DNA of 20,294 nucleotides, from positions 1 to 20,294 of the forward strand of contig JBKPAG010000046.1 in NCBI GenBank assembly GCA_046726315.1, written 5' to 3'. Below are positions 1 through 6,117 of the stretch, in pieces. The position numbers and the translations under genes are program-made. Every line of letters starts with the position of its first letter. Position 1 is the stretch's first letter. Under the pieces are notes generated by a model. The model made no database searches. It had not been told where the DNA came from and was given only the letters and a program-made list of their open reading frames with translations. Source of the DNA: JACVRX01 sp046726315. GTDB lineage: Bacteria > Actinomycetota > Actinomycetes > Jiangellales > Jiangellaceae.

Positions 1-19
1 CATGACACACTCGCATCTA

Positions 20-93
20 CCGGATGCCTTTCTGTTGGTAGGCGATCGATCCCTCGACAAGATCGATTCTCCTTGAACAGAAAGGCATTCCGG
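20..93. repeat. Long hairpin-forming inverted repeat
   Basis: A perfect 13-bp inverted repeat pairs 24-36 (ATGCCTTTCTGTT) with 76-88. Allowing one bulged base, the stem extends by four pairs (CCGG) out to 20 and 93. Inside the loop a second stem pairs 45-51 (ATCGATC) with 61-67, leaving a 9-base loop. The whole unit is about 74 bases and could fold on either strand. It lies about 85 bases beyond the stop of the secreted-protein gene at 176-640 (minus strand), so it may act as its terminator, although no T-tract follows. A small structured RNA or a miniature mobile element are alternatives. The inverted repeat is seen directly; any function is inference. Confidence 0.6.
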
Positions 94-175
94 CGTCACG
101 ACCCACCCAGCCGCCAAACCTCAGCGGTGGATCCGGGCTTAACTCGAGCCTGGAACCGCTACCGATGTGGTGACA

Positions 176-640
176 TCACTCGCCGGGCAGCGGTATCGCC
201 GGGCACTCGAATTGCTTGACCACGCCGGTATCGACAGCGCTGCCGGCCGCCAGTGCCGCGTCGACCTCGGCCAGCGAGTCGAGCACGCCATCACCGTCGT
301 CGTCGCCGTCGGCGACAGCGGCGGCGTAGCCATCAGGGAACACGAGTAGATGTACTTGCCACCTGCCGCCGTTGTATCCGGAGTCACCCGGCGCCGCCTC
401 GGCGACATTGAGCTGGGCGCCGCTGAACTCGTAGATCACGTCCCATGTGTGCGCCGGCGCGCTGGTCCCGGACAGGTCCGTCGGCGTGCCCACCGTCCGG
501 TACAGCTGACCGTCGACGTAGAACGCCGGACCACCTACACCGGCCGAGGCCGGTACCGTAACCAACCCCACCGCGCCAACAACCGCGCTGGCACCAACGA
601 GCGCCGCACCCAGAAGACGACGGTTTCCCAGCCTGTGCAC
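176..640 (-). CDS. Small secreted protein with a calcium-loop-like motif
   Basis: This gene encodes about 154 residues of unrecognised function. I chose the GTG at 640 because AGGAGG sits 4 bases upstream and because this start gives a clean signal peptide: a basic N-terminus (HRLGNRR), a hydrophobic stretch at about residues 9-28, and a likely cleavage site after PASA near residue 33. An upstream in-frame start at 697 would bury the signal. The mature part has a Tyr/Trp-containing middle region. At about residues 111-127 it has an Asp-rich stretch (DGDDDGDGVLDSLAEVD) resembling the DxDxDG calcium loops of dockerin and thrombospondin type-3 repeats. There is a single cysteine near the C-terminus. 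It stands alone, with no co-directional partner in view. Export is well supported; the role is unknown. Confidence 0.7.
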   Translation of the reverse strand: MHRLGNRRLLGAALVGASAVVGAVGLVTVPASAGVGGPAFYVDGQLYRTVGTPTDLSGTSAPAHTWDVIYEFSGAQLNVAEAAPGDSGYNGGRWQVHLLVFPDGYAAAVADGDDDGDGVLDSLAEVDAALAAGSAVDTGVVKQFECPAIPLPGE

Positions 641-914
641 GTGTCCTCCTCGGTTGTGGCCGACACCTTGCCGCGTCGGCCCCAACCCAGCCAACACCGA
701 ACCTCGCCGGGCAACCCTTACGAACCGATGACCGCTGCCCAGTCCATAAGTCCTGCGTGGCCGTGCTGGTCATCGCGCCGGCTCCGCTATGGCCGCACCG
801 ACCCACCAGGCATCGCCGGCAGTGCCTGAGGCTGATGAGCTCTCCGGTGAGGCCAACACTCATGGCGAGTCACGCTCGGTCTGTCCTCCTCTGAAGCCTC
901 CCGCTGCGATTCGA
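641..914. other. Intergenic region, no gene recognised
   Basis: The 274 bases upstream of the secreted-protein gene have open frames on both strands, but their translations are Arg/Pro-rich with no motif I recognise. The promoter of the gene at 176-640 must lie here, but I could not pick convincing -10 and -35 boxes. Confidence 0.4.
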
Positions 915-1076
915 CCCGCACCGTGCGCAGGTTCAGCACGAGGCTCATGGCCTGGTCGGGGGCCGAACCTCCAGCCAGCGCTCCTCCCCGTATGGGGCGT
1001 CCTGGGCGAGCTCCAAGCCCATCGTCTCGGTCCAGAACACCTTGGCCCGCTCCTGGTCATCGACAGGCGAGGAGAC
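915..1076 (-). pseudogene. VOC/glyoxalase N-terminal fragment, frameshifted
   Basis: The minus-strand reading from about 1076 gives VDDQERAKVFWTE followed by GLELAQDAPYGEERWLEV. This is the typical first beta-alpha-beta unit of a small VOC-fold protein (DDxxRAxxFYTE, then the PYGxxRWLEV strand). The frame then stops at 945. Restoring one base in the C-run near 958-962 continues the family pattern as DQAMSLVLN, so a single-base loss is likely. No normal start precedes the fragment: the codons upstream of 1076 belong to an unrelated fragment on the other strand. It is most likely a decayed remnant. A sequencing error could explain the frameshift but not the missing start and second half. Confidence 0.55.
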
Positions 1077-1335
1077 ACCAGCCCTCAACGCACTGGCGCC
1101 ACCATCCATCGGCGGATCACCCGTCATGCTCGTGGTCGAGGTCGATGACGTGGACGAGGTGGCCCGCCGCGCCGTCCAAGCCGGCGCCCTGGTCGAGGTG
1201 CCAGCGCAGGAAATGTTCTGGGGCGAACGCTATGGCGTCCTTGTCGACCCCTTCGACCACCCGTGGGCGCTCTCGACCGCCCGCGAACAGCTCACCCCGG
1301 ACGACATCACCGCCCGTACACCACGCGACATCTAG
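1069..1335 (+). pseudogene. PhnB-like VOC protein, C-terminal half only
   Basis: From about 1069 the plus-strand frame reads EETPALNALAPPSIGGSPVM, then VDDVDEVARRAVQAGALVEV, then MFWGERYGVLVDPFDHPWAL, ending at a stop at 1333-1335. This matches the second half of PhnB/YcgJ-type VOC proteins (GGTPV, VEDVDxxxxRAxxAGA, MFWGDRYGxxxDPFGHxW). The first beta-alpha-beta unit is absent, because the sequence immediately 5' belongs to a different VOC fragment on the opposite strand. No start codon with a ribosome site precedes it. It is therefore a truncated gene, about 89 residues of a protein normally near 150. Confidence 0.6.
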
Positions 1336-1468
1336 CGGAACCACCACCGAACAGAAATGGGCTGGCCAACCGGCTGGGGTGGTTGGAACGACCGATGGGT
1401 AAATCTGCCGGCCTTGGTCCCCGAGAGCCCGGCGTGGCGTGGGCGTGACTCGCACTGGTCGGTCTGCT

Positions 1469-1484
1469 GTCAAGGACGTTTGAC
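1469..1484. promoter_or_regulatory. Operator copy 1 (GTCAA-N6-TTGAC)
   Basis: An inverted repeat GTCAA (1469-1473), six bases, TTGAC (1480-1484). Its right arm forms the probable -35 box TTGACG of the HTH/Clp-N operon. The same arm sequence and the same spacer length recur 28 bases downstream. This looks like a repressor site, possibly for the HTH protein encoded immediately downstream (inference). Confidence 0.6.
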
Positions 1485-1507
1485 GGGCACCGAATCGTCA
1501 ATATATT
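1480..1507 (+). promoter_or_regulatory. Promoter of the HTH/Clp-N operon, probably leaderless
   Basis: The -35 box TTGACG (1480-1485) and -10 box TATATT (1502-1507) are separated by 16 bases. Transcription would begin at about 1514-1516, at the ATG of the HTH gene, which has no Shine-Dalgarno sequence in front of it. This fits a leaderless mRNA, which is common in actinobacteria. Confidence 0.6.
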
Positions 1508-1514
1508 TTGACGA
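1495..1514. promoter_or_regulatory. Operator copy 2 over the -10 box
   Basis: Perfect 7-bp arms TCGTCAA (1495-1501) and TTGACGA (1508-1514) flank a 6-base spacer that is the -10 box TATATT. The core GTCAA-N6-TTGAC is identical to that of the copy at 1469-1484. Binding here would block RNA polymerase directly. Confidence 0.65.
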
Positions 1515-1515
1515 C

Positions 1516-1758
1516 ATGGGTGTGGACCTCGAGCAGAGTAGGCGGCTTATGGACGCCGCGGCCGGCACCGATCCGGAGGTAGGGCTGACGGCGGTCGTGG
1601 CGTTGCGGCAGTTGGTGGAGGTCCTGGAGGAACTGCAGGTTGACAACGCTCGCGCTCACGGCTGGTCGTGGCGGGACGTCGCTCGCCGGCTGGGGGTCAC
1701 CAAACAGGCCGTGCACTACAAACATGGCTTGCGGTTGCGCGACAGGGAGCAGGCGTGA
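1516..1758 (+). CDS. Small HTH DNA-binding protein, Clp-N partner
   Basis: This encodes 80 residues. An N-terminal helical part (about 5-47, rich in Leu, Val and Glu) precedes a helix-turn-helix near residues 50-71: WSWRDVARRLG, then VTKQAVHYKHG. The AQAVHYKH recognition-helix pattern resembles sigma-region-4-like and YlxM-like regulators. ATG 1516 is chosen because the family begins shortly before the DPEVGLTAVVALRQL helix and because it coincides with the predicted transcription start. Its stop overlaps the next start (TGATG), so the two proteins are translationally coupled. Actinobacterial genes of this type commonly precede Clp N-terminal-domain genes (recalled). It probably autoregulates through the two palindromes overlapping its promoter, which is inference. 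Confidence 0.8.
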   Translation: MGVDLEQSRRLMDAAAGTDPEVGLTAVVALRQLVEVLEELQVDNARAHGWSWRDVARRLGVTKQAVHYKHGLRLRDREQA

Positions 1759-2465
1759 TGCGGGTCAGGCTGACGGGCCTGCTCCGTGCCGCGATGGGCG
1801 ACGACGGGTCCGGCCGGTTCTGGGACCGGCTGACCCCGGCCGGTCGAGAGGTCATGCGGCTGGCGTTCGTCGAGGCCCGCGAGCTCGGCCACCCCTGCTT
1901 GGCCGACGAGCACGTGCTGCTTGGCCTGCTACGGCACGGCACCAGCGAGGCTGCCGCTGTACTGCGAAACCAGGGCGTGGACTTGGCCACCGCGCGCGCC
2001 GAACTGCTGCACGTCGGTCCAACGCTGGGCCCCCGCGTCGATCCGGCCAATGCGCTGCGGAGCCTGGGCATCGAGGTCGAGGAGATACGTCAGCGCCTCG
2101 AGGCGACCTTTGGCACCGATGCGCTGCAGGCGGCCGAGTGGCGGGTGCGCCGCCGGCCGCGGTGGCGCGGCGGGCATCCGAGGCCCAGCCCGCTGTGCAC
2201 ATATGTGCTGGCCAAACGCTCCTTCGAATTCGCGGCGCTCTTTGCCGACGAACGGGGCGATGGCGGGATCGGGCCAGAACATCTGCTCTACGGAATCCTG
2301 CACAATGCCCGCGACCCGCTGGGCACCCAACTGGGCCGCCGTAGCCGCAGGGAGCTGGCCACGCTCGGGTGGACCGCCGGCCGGCCCAACCCGCTGCAGC
2401 TGCTGCTGCAGGCGCGCGGCGTCGACCCTACCCAGCTGGCCGGCGAGCTCGCCGGATCGCCGTGA
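1758..2465 (+). CDS. Double Clp N-terminal repeat protein without ATPase
   Basis: This encodes 235 residues with two Clp-N-type helical repeats. The first spans about residues 22-84 (LTPAGREVMRLAFVEARELG, then LADEHVLLGLLR). The second spans about 148-225 (KRSFEFAALFADERGDGGIG, then PEHLLYGILHN). The linker, roughly residues 85-147, contains a basic RRRPRWRGG stretch. No Walker motif or AAA+ module is present, so it is not ClpC or ClpB. It resembles the adaptor-like Clp-N proteins found alone in actinobacteria. Clp-N domains bind substrates or adaptors, so it could feed or modulate Clp or sense damaged proteins (inference). Its start overlaps the HTH gene by one base. It ends 8 bases before the convergent reductase gene. 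Confidence 0.8.
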   Translation: MRVRLTGLLRAAMGDDGSGRFWDRLTPAGREVMRLAFVEARELGHPCLADEHVLLGLLRHGTSEAAAVLRNQGVDLATARAELLHVGPTLGPRVDPANALRSLGIEVEEIRQRLEATFGTDALQAAEWRVRRRPRWRGGHPRPSPLCTYVLAKRSFEFAALFADERGDGGIGPEHLLYGILHNARDPLGTQLGRRSRRELATLGWTAGRPNPLQLLLQARGVDPTQLAGELAGSP

Positions 2466-2473
2466 GTCCGCTC

Positions 2474-3067
2474 TTACTCGGTGGATGCCCGCTGGTAGGT
2501 GAGAATCAGGACACCAATTCCAGTCGTCTTTGTGTCGACCAGTTTCAGAGGGATCTTCACGCCCACGTCGCCGAACAGGCGTTTCCCGGTTCCAAGAACA
2601 AGGGGGTGAATCATCAGCTGGTACTCGTCGACGAGGTCGCGTTGCATCAGCGTCTGGGCCAGGAGGCCGCTTCCGATGACCACCAGGTCCTTCCCCGGCG
2701 GCTGCTTCAGCTTGGCCACCTCTTCGGCCACATCTCCCGTGATCAGCGTGGAGTTGCTCCACTTCAGGGGCTCCTCCAGCGTCGTCGACGCCACATGCTT
2801 GGGCAGGCTGTTCAGAGCTGATGCGATGGGATCGTCAGCGGGCTGGTTGGGCCAGTACGCCGCGAAGATCTCGTACGTCCTTCGGCCAAGCAGGAAACCG
2901 CCGGACGCCTCGATCCCCTTCGTGACGGCGTCGCCAGCCACCTCGTCGATGTACGGCATCTGCCAGCCCCCGTGCTGAAAGTCCCCTTTTCGATCCTCGT
3001 CGGGGTCGCCTGGGGCCTGCATCACCCCATCGAGGGTCAGGAACTCGGATACAACCACCCTCGTCAT
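2474..3067 (-). CDS. DHFR/RibD C-terminal-domain family reductase
   Basis: This encodes 197 residues, the usual length for stand-alone RibD-C/dihydrofolate-reductase-fold proteins. The N-terminal strand TRVVVSEFLTLDGVMQAPG, the GRRTYEIFAAYWP motif (about 61-73) and the segment GSGLLAQTLMQRDLVDE followed by HPLVLGTGKRLF (about 132-166) are family hallmarks for NADPH-binding reductases. The substrate is not known for this group, and true folate reduction is unlikely. The start is supported by AAAGGAGG eight bases upstream. It follows the hydrolase gene by 30 bases and is likely the last gene of an operon led by the ECF sigma factor. Confidence 0.85.
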   Translation of the reverse strand: MTRVVVSEFLTLDGVMQAPGDPDEDRKGDFQHGGWQMPYIDEVAGDAVTKGIEASGGFLLGRRTYEIFAAYWPNQPADDPIASALNSLPKHVASTTLEEPLKWSNSTLITGDVAEEVAKLKQPPGKDLVVIGSGLLAQTLMQRDLVDEYQLMIHPLVLGTGKRLFGDVGVKIPLKLVDTKTTGIGVLILTYQRASTE

Positions 3068-3097
3068 TTGACATACCTCCTTTATCGGTGCGTGGTT

Positions 3098-3874
3098 TCA
3101 ACCGGCGAAAAACTCCTGCAACGTTGCAGCGACGACTGCTGGGTCGACGTCGTGGCCCTGGCCCTCCAGCGTGCGGGTCTTTCCCTGTGGGATGGCCGCG
3201 GCCAGCGCCTGGGCGGTCTCTCGCATCCACGGGAAGTCCGCCCCGCCCGCGATCACGAGCGTGGGCACCGTGACGGAGGCGGCTCGCCCGGCGGGCAATG
3301 AATAGTCGCCCATGATGGTGGCGTCGTAGGCCAACGTGTGCGCGAGGCGCTCCTGGGCTGCCCAGAACGGCGCCTTGCGGGCTTCAGCCACGAACTCGGC
3401 CGGAAGGCCCACGACCTGCGACATGAAGAACTCGACGGCGTCTCCTCGGCGGCCATCCGAGACCAGTCTGGTGAACGTCTGCGCCGTGTCCGCCGGGGGT
3501 CGAAGCCTCTCGTCGAGGATGAACGGTGGCTCCCACAACGCCAGCTTGTTGATCGCCAGAATGTCCGCTGCCGCCAGCAGGGCGAGGGCCGCGCCCGAGG
3601 ACGTCCCGTATACAGCTGCTGTCCCACCCGCCGCGAGGATGACCGCATCGAGGTCCTCCACCTCGCGCCCGACCGCGTACGGGGGCGTGTCCCCGCTGTC
3701 CCCTCGACCCCGCCGGTCGTAGTTGAACACCGTGAAATGCGGAGCGAGATGCTCGGCAAGCGCTGCGTTGGCCGTCCGATCGGTCGACCCGCCGCTGACC
3801 AAGATGACCGGGGACCCCTCGCCCAATCGATCGAAGGCAATGACGGTGCCGTCCTTCGAGGTGACCGACTCCAT
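3098..3874 (-). CDS. Alpha/beta-fold hydrolase
   Basis: This encodes 258 residues with a full alpha/beta-hydrolase pattern. An early strand (SPVILVSGGSTDR) gives the oxyanion region, and NYDRRGRGDSGD follows near residue 52. The nucleophile elbow is GTSSG with Ser92. The catalytic acid is probably Asp213 (GGADFPW), and the His is His241 (GQGHDVDP). A GTG two codons upstream (3880) is in frame, but ATG 3874 is preferred because GGAAGGAAG lies 5-7 bases before it. The small cap region and peptidase-free core fit cytoplasmic esterase or lactonase-like proteins; the substrate is unknown. It lies between the sigma factor (about 75 bases upstream) and the reductase (30 bases downstream), on the same strand. 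Confidence 0.85.
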   Translation of the reverse strand: MESVTSKDGTVIAFDRLGEGSPVILVSGGSTDRTANAALAEHLAPHFTVFNYDRRGRGDSGDTPPYAVGREVEDLDAVILAAGGTAAVYGTSSGAALALLAAADILAINKLALWEPPFILDERLRPPADTAQTFTRLVSDGRRGDAVEFFMSQVVGLPAEFVAEARKAPFWAAQERLAHTLAYDATIMGDYSLPAGRAASVTVPTLVIAGGADFPWMRETAQALAAAIPQGKTRTLEGQGHDVDPAVVAATLQEFFAG

Positions 3875-3950
3875 GACCACTTCCTTCCGATTGCTCGTCT
3901 GCTTCGACTCGGGACGGCGAGAAACTCATCGGTCCACGAGGCTGGTTTCT

Positions 3951-5009
3951 CTACAGGGTTGGAGGGAGGCCGAACCGCTCGAGCAGCTGGACGCCGAAGG
4001 AGGTGATCCCGATCATCAGCCCATTCTCGATATCGAGAACATCGAGTCCGAGGAGCCGGTACTCGGAGTCGCCGGGCCTGCGGAGGTAGGCCGCCGCCGC
4101 CGGCTGGCGGTTGGCGGTCGTGGCCACCAGTCGGAGGGCGCCGGGGTAGTGCATTGACTCGGGCCGGATGTAGTTCGCGAACAGGGTGGTGAGCGCATCG
4201 CGGCCCTCGTACCGGAGCAGATGCGGCGGCATCGCCTGGCGTGCGTCTTCGGCCAGCAGAGCCGAGAAAGCGGCCACGTCGGCCCGGTCATGGGCCTCCA
4301 TGAAGCGCTGGAGCACGGCACGCTCCTCCTCCGTGGGCGCGGTGGTCGATGCCCAGTCCAGGCGCCGGGCGGGGAGCCGGGCCCGCATCGTGGACCGGGC
4401 CCGCTGGAGGGCGCTGGTGACCGAGGCCACGCTGGTCTCCAGCAGGGTCGCGGTCTCCTTGGCCGACCAGCCGACGGCGTCGCGCAGGATGAGGACGGCA
4501 CGCTGTCGCGGCGGCAGGTGCTGGATCGCGGCCAGATAGGCCAGCTCAATCGTCTCTCGCGCCACGACCGTCGCCTCGGGCTCGATATCGCTTGACGCCA
4601 TCGCGTCCAGCAGCCGATCGGGATACGGCTCGATCCAGGGCAGATCGGCGGGACGTGCGCCCAGATCCGGTCGTTCGTCGGCCGGCAACTCCCGGTAGGG
4701 ATCGGTCGGCGGCACATCGGCCACCAAGACGCGCCGCCGGGAGCGCTCCAACTGGCTGATGCTGGCGTTGGTGGCGATGCGATAGAGCCAGGTCCGGAAC
4801 ATGGACCGGCCCTCGAAGGTGCGACGGGCCTTCCAGGCCCGCAAAAGCGTCTCCTGCACCATGTCCTCGGCTTCCTCGAACGAGCCGAGCATCCGGTAGC
4901 AGTGCAGATGAAGCTGCCGCCGGTAACGTTCGGCAAGTGCCGCGAACGCCGACTCGTCGCCGGCGCGCACGGCAGCCAGGACGGCGGCCTCCTCCTCTAC
5001 GACCTTCAC
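3951..5009 (-). CDS. ECF sigma factor with SnoaL-like C-terminal domain
   Basis: This encodes 352 residues. Sigma region 2 lies at about 20-88 (CYRMLGSFEEAEDMVQETLL, RTWLYRIATNA). A long linker with several Asp/Pro motifs follows. Region 4 is at about 158-208 (HLPPRQRAVLILRDAVGWSA, LLETSVASVTSALQRARSTM). The last ~120 residues (EERAVLQRFMEAHDRADVAA, DALTTLFANYI) form a SnoaL/NTF2-like domain. This is the architecture of the M. tuberculosis SigG and TIGR02960 'SigX5' type, where the extra domain is thought to replace a separate anti-sigma factor (recalled). The start is GTG with no clear ribosome site, and a TACACT -10-like box sits 8 bases before it, so the mRNA may be leaderless. It probably drives the downstream hydrolase and reductase genes. 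Confidence 0.88.
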   Translation of the reverse strand: MKVVEEEAAVLAAVRAGDESAFAALAERYRRQLHLHCYRMLGSFEEAEDMVQETLLRAWKARRTFEGRSMFRTWLYRIATNASISQLERSRRRVLVADVPPTDPYRELPADERPDLGARPADLPWIEPYPDRLLDAMASSDIEPEATVVARETIELAYLAAIQHLPPRQRAVLILRDAVGWSAKETATLLETSVASVTSALQRARSTMRARLPARRLDWASTTAPTEEERAVLQRFMEAHDRADVAAFSALLAEDARQAMPPHLLRYEGRDALTTLFANYIRPESMHYPGALRLVATTANRQPAAAAYLRRPGDSEYRLLGLDVLDIENGLMIGITSFGVQLLERFGLPPTL

Positions 5010-5017
5010 CGATGCGG

Positions 5018-5023
5018 AGTGTA
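5018..5023 (-). promoter_or_regulatory. Possible -10 box for the sigma factor gene
   Basis: On the minus strand TACACT ends 8 bases before the GTG start of the ECF sigma gene. That would place transcription initiation at or next to the start codon. No good -35 box lies 16-18 bases further upstream, so the call is tentative; an ECF-type promoter is also possible. Confidence 0.3.
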
Positions 5024-5199
5024 AACCCGACGGCTAGCCACACATCCGGGCCAGTTACTCGGCGAGTGGTCGGGCTCTGCTTCGAGCCCTCGACGCTCTT
5101 GGGGCAGTGCGGCGCTGATCTCTTCGACTGCTGCGCGACCGCGGCGGTCGTCGCATATCAGGGTCGGCGACAACGTCTTTCGGACAAGGCCACACTCTT

Positions 5200-5414
5200 G
5201 GGTGGGCCGAGCGGCAGCGCGAATTCGACCGTCCCGTCCTGGTTGTCTGGGCCACCGACGACCGGCTGATGCCGCGCGCGCACGGCCCGCATCTGGTGAG
5301 CCGTTTCCCAATGCCCAGCTCGTCGAGATCGCCGACAGCTACACGCTCATACCCGAGGATCAGCCCGCCCACGTGTCTGCGGCAATCCGCCGGTTCATCA
5401 ACGACACCAGCTGA
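5200..5414 (+). pseudogene. Alpha/beta hydrolase C-terminal remnant, frameshifted
   Basis: The plus strand from about 5215 reads REFDRPVLVVWATDDRLM then PRAHGPHLVSRF. After one missing base in the C-run near 5307-5309 it continues NAQLVEIADSYTLIPEDQPA then HVSAAIRRFINDTS, to a stop at 5412-5414. This is the last third of an alpha/beta hydrolase: the strand carrying the catalytic Asp (WATDD), then the final helix (DQPAxxxxAIRxFI). The catalytic-His position is replaced by Tyr in the DSYTLIPEDQP stretch, which is normal in some epoxide-hydrolase-like groups. I find no N-terminal two thirds upstream, where the sigma gene starts on the other strand. It is a decayed gene and not a sequencing artefact alone. 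Confidence 0.6.
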
Positions 5415-5421
5415 GTCACGC

Positions 5422-6021
5422 TCATACCACGGGGGCATGGCCCGCGACGAGCGTCTCCACCACTCGTTGCACACGTCCGGGGAGGTCTGGGGCATCGGCA
5501 CGCTGGGTCATGACGAGGTGGTGCACCGTTCCAACGAGAGCCAAGGCCACGGTCTTGGAGTCCGCGTCCGGCGAGATCCGCCCGAGCTCCTTCTCCGCGT
5601 CCAGGTAGGCAGCGAACTCGCCCTCGACCTCTCGAAGGCTCGGCGACACTGCCGCTTCGGAATGCTGCAACCGGAGCATGAGCTCTGGCCGGGCCCGCGC
5701 CAGGCTGATCATGGCGGCGGCGTGATCCCCGAACACTGAGACGGCGGCGGCTGTGAGGTTCCCGACCACGGTCCCCTGACCGGCCCGCGCTGGGAGCTTC
5801 GCCGCCTCCGCCGCGACGAGGCGGAGACGATCTTTCACAAACTCCGCCAAGAACCCGTCGAGTTCGGTGAAGTGGTTGTGGAGGACTCCCTTCGCCACTC
5901 CGGCCTCACGGGTGACGGCCCGACTGGTGAGCCTGGTCGGCCCATCACGTGCGAGCACGCGTTCCGTGGCCTGGAAGAGGTGTTCGCGGAGATCGGGAAT
6001 CGCTACGCCGCGCGGGGACAT
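5422..6021 (-). CDS. TetR-family repressor of the adjacent ABC exporter
   Basis: This encodes 199 residues from ATG 6021. The N-terminal DNA-binding domain has helices around 9-51, with the HTH reading LTSRAVTREAGVAKGVLHNH. The remainder is a helical ligand/dimerisation domain without a recognisable subfamily signature. In-frame codons extend back to a GTG at 6090, but that extension runs through the palindromic operators, and TetR proteins usually begin about ten residues before the first helix. The ribosome site for 6021 is weak, so the exact start is uncertain. It is divergent from the DrrAB-type exporter, and two matching palindromes lie between the genes, which fits local repression and autoregulation (inference). 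The effector is probably an exported compound. Confidence 0.85.
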   Translation of the reverse strand: MSPRGVAIPDLREHLFQATERVLARDGPTRLTSRAVTREAGVAKGVLHNHFTELDGFLAEFVKDRLRLVAAEAAKLPARAGQGTVVGNLTAAAVSVFGDHAAAMISLARARPELMLRLQHSEAAVSPSLREVEGEFAAYLDAEKELGRISPDADSKTVALALVGTVHHLVMTQRADAPDLPGRVQRVVETLVAGHAPVV

Positions 6022-6053
6022 CCGTATCTCGTCACATCCTCCGTACCGCAGGG

Positions 6054-6082
6054 TTGGCAGAATGGGCAATCGCCCATACACT
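6054..6082 (+). promoter_or_regulatory. Promoter of the ABC exporter operon
   Basis: The -35 box TTGGCA (6054-6059) and -10 box TACACT (6077-6082) are separated by 17 bases. Transcription would start near 6089, inside the second palindrome, leaving a leader of about 29 bases that carries GGGAG five bases before ATG 6118. Confidence 0.6.
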
Positions 6083-6098
6083 ATGGGCACATGCCCAT
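6062..6098. promoter_or_regulatory. Double TetR operator (ATGGGC-N4-GCCCAT, two copies)
   Basis: ATGGGC-AATC-GCCCAT at 6062-6077 and ATGGGC-ACAT-GCCCAT at 6083-6098 have identical arms and spacer length. Their centres are 21 bases apart, two helical turns. The first fills the space between the -35 and -10 boxes of the exporter promoter; the second covers the transcription start. Placement and symmetry strongly suggest two TetR dimers binding the same face of the DNA. Confidence 0.8.
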
Positions 6099-6117
6099 TC
6101 TAGCACAGGGAGTCGTA

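Noticed and set aside
1929..2762. Minus-strand open frame of about 277 codons across the Clp-N and reductase genes
   Set aside because: It spans two convergent, motif-supported genes in a shadow frame and has no ribosome site or family pattern.
3338..4006. Long plus-strand open frame opposite the hydrolase gene
   Set aside because: It is antisense to a well-supported alpha/beta hydrolase with an intact triad; the composition is Arg-rich and no motif is seen.
4016..4936. Alternative frame of about 306 codons inside the sigma factor gene
   Set aside because: It is a shifted frame of the same strand, rich in Ser/Arg/Pro, while the true frame has clear sigma regions 2 and 4.
6022..6090. Longer TetR start at GTG 6090
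   Set aside because: The added 23 residues are encoded by the operator and promoter region and precede the normal TetR N-terminus; a leaderless form cannot be fully excluded.
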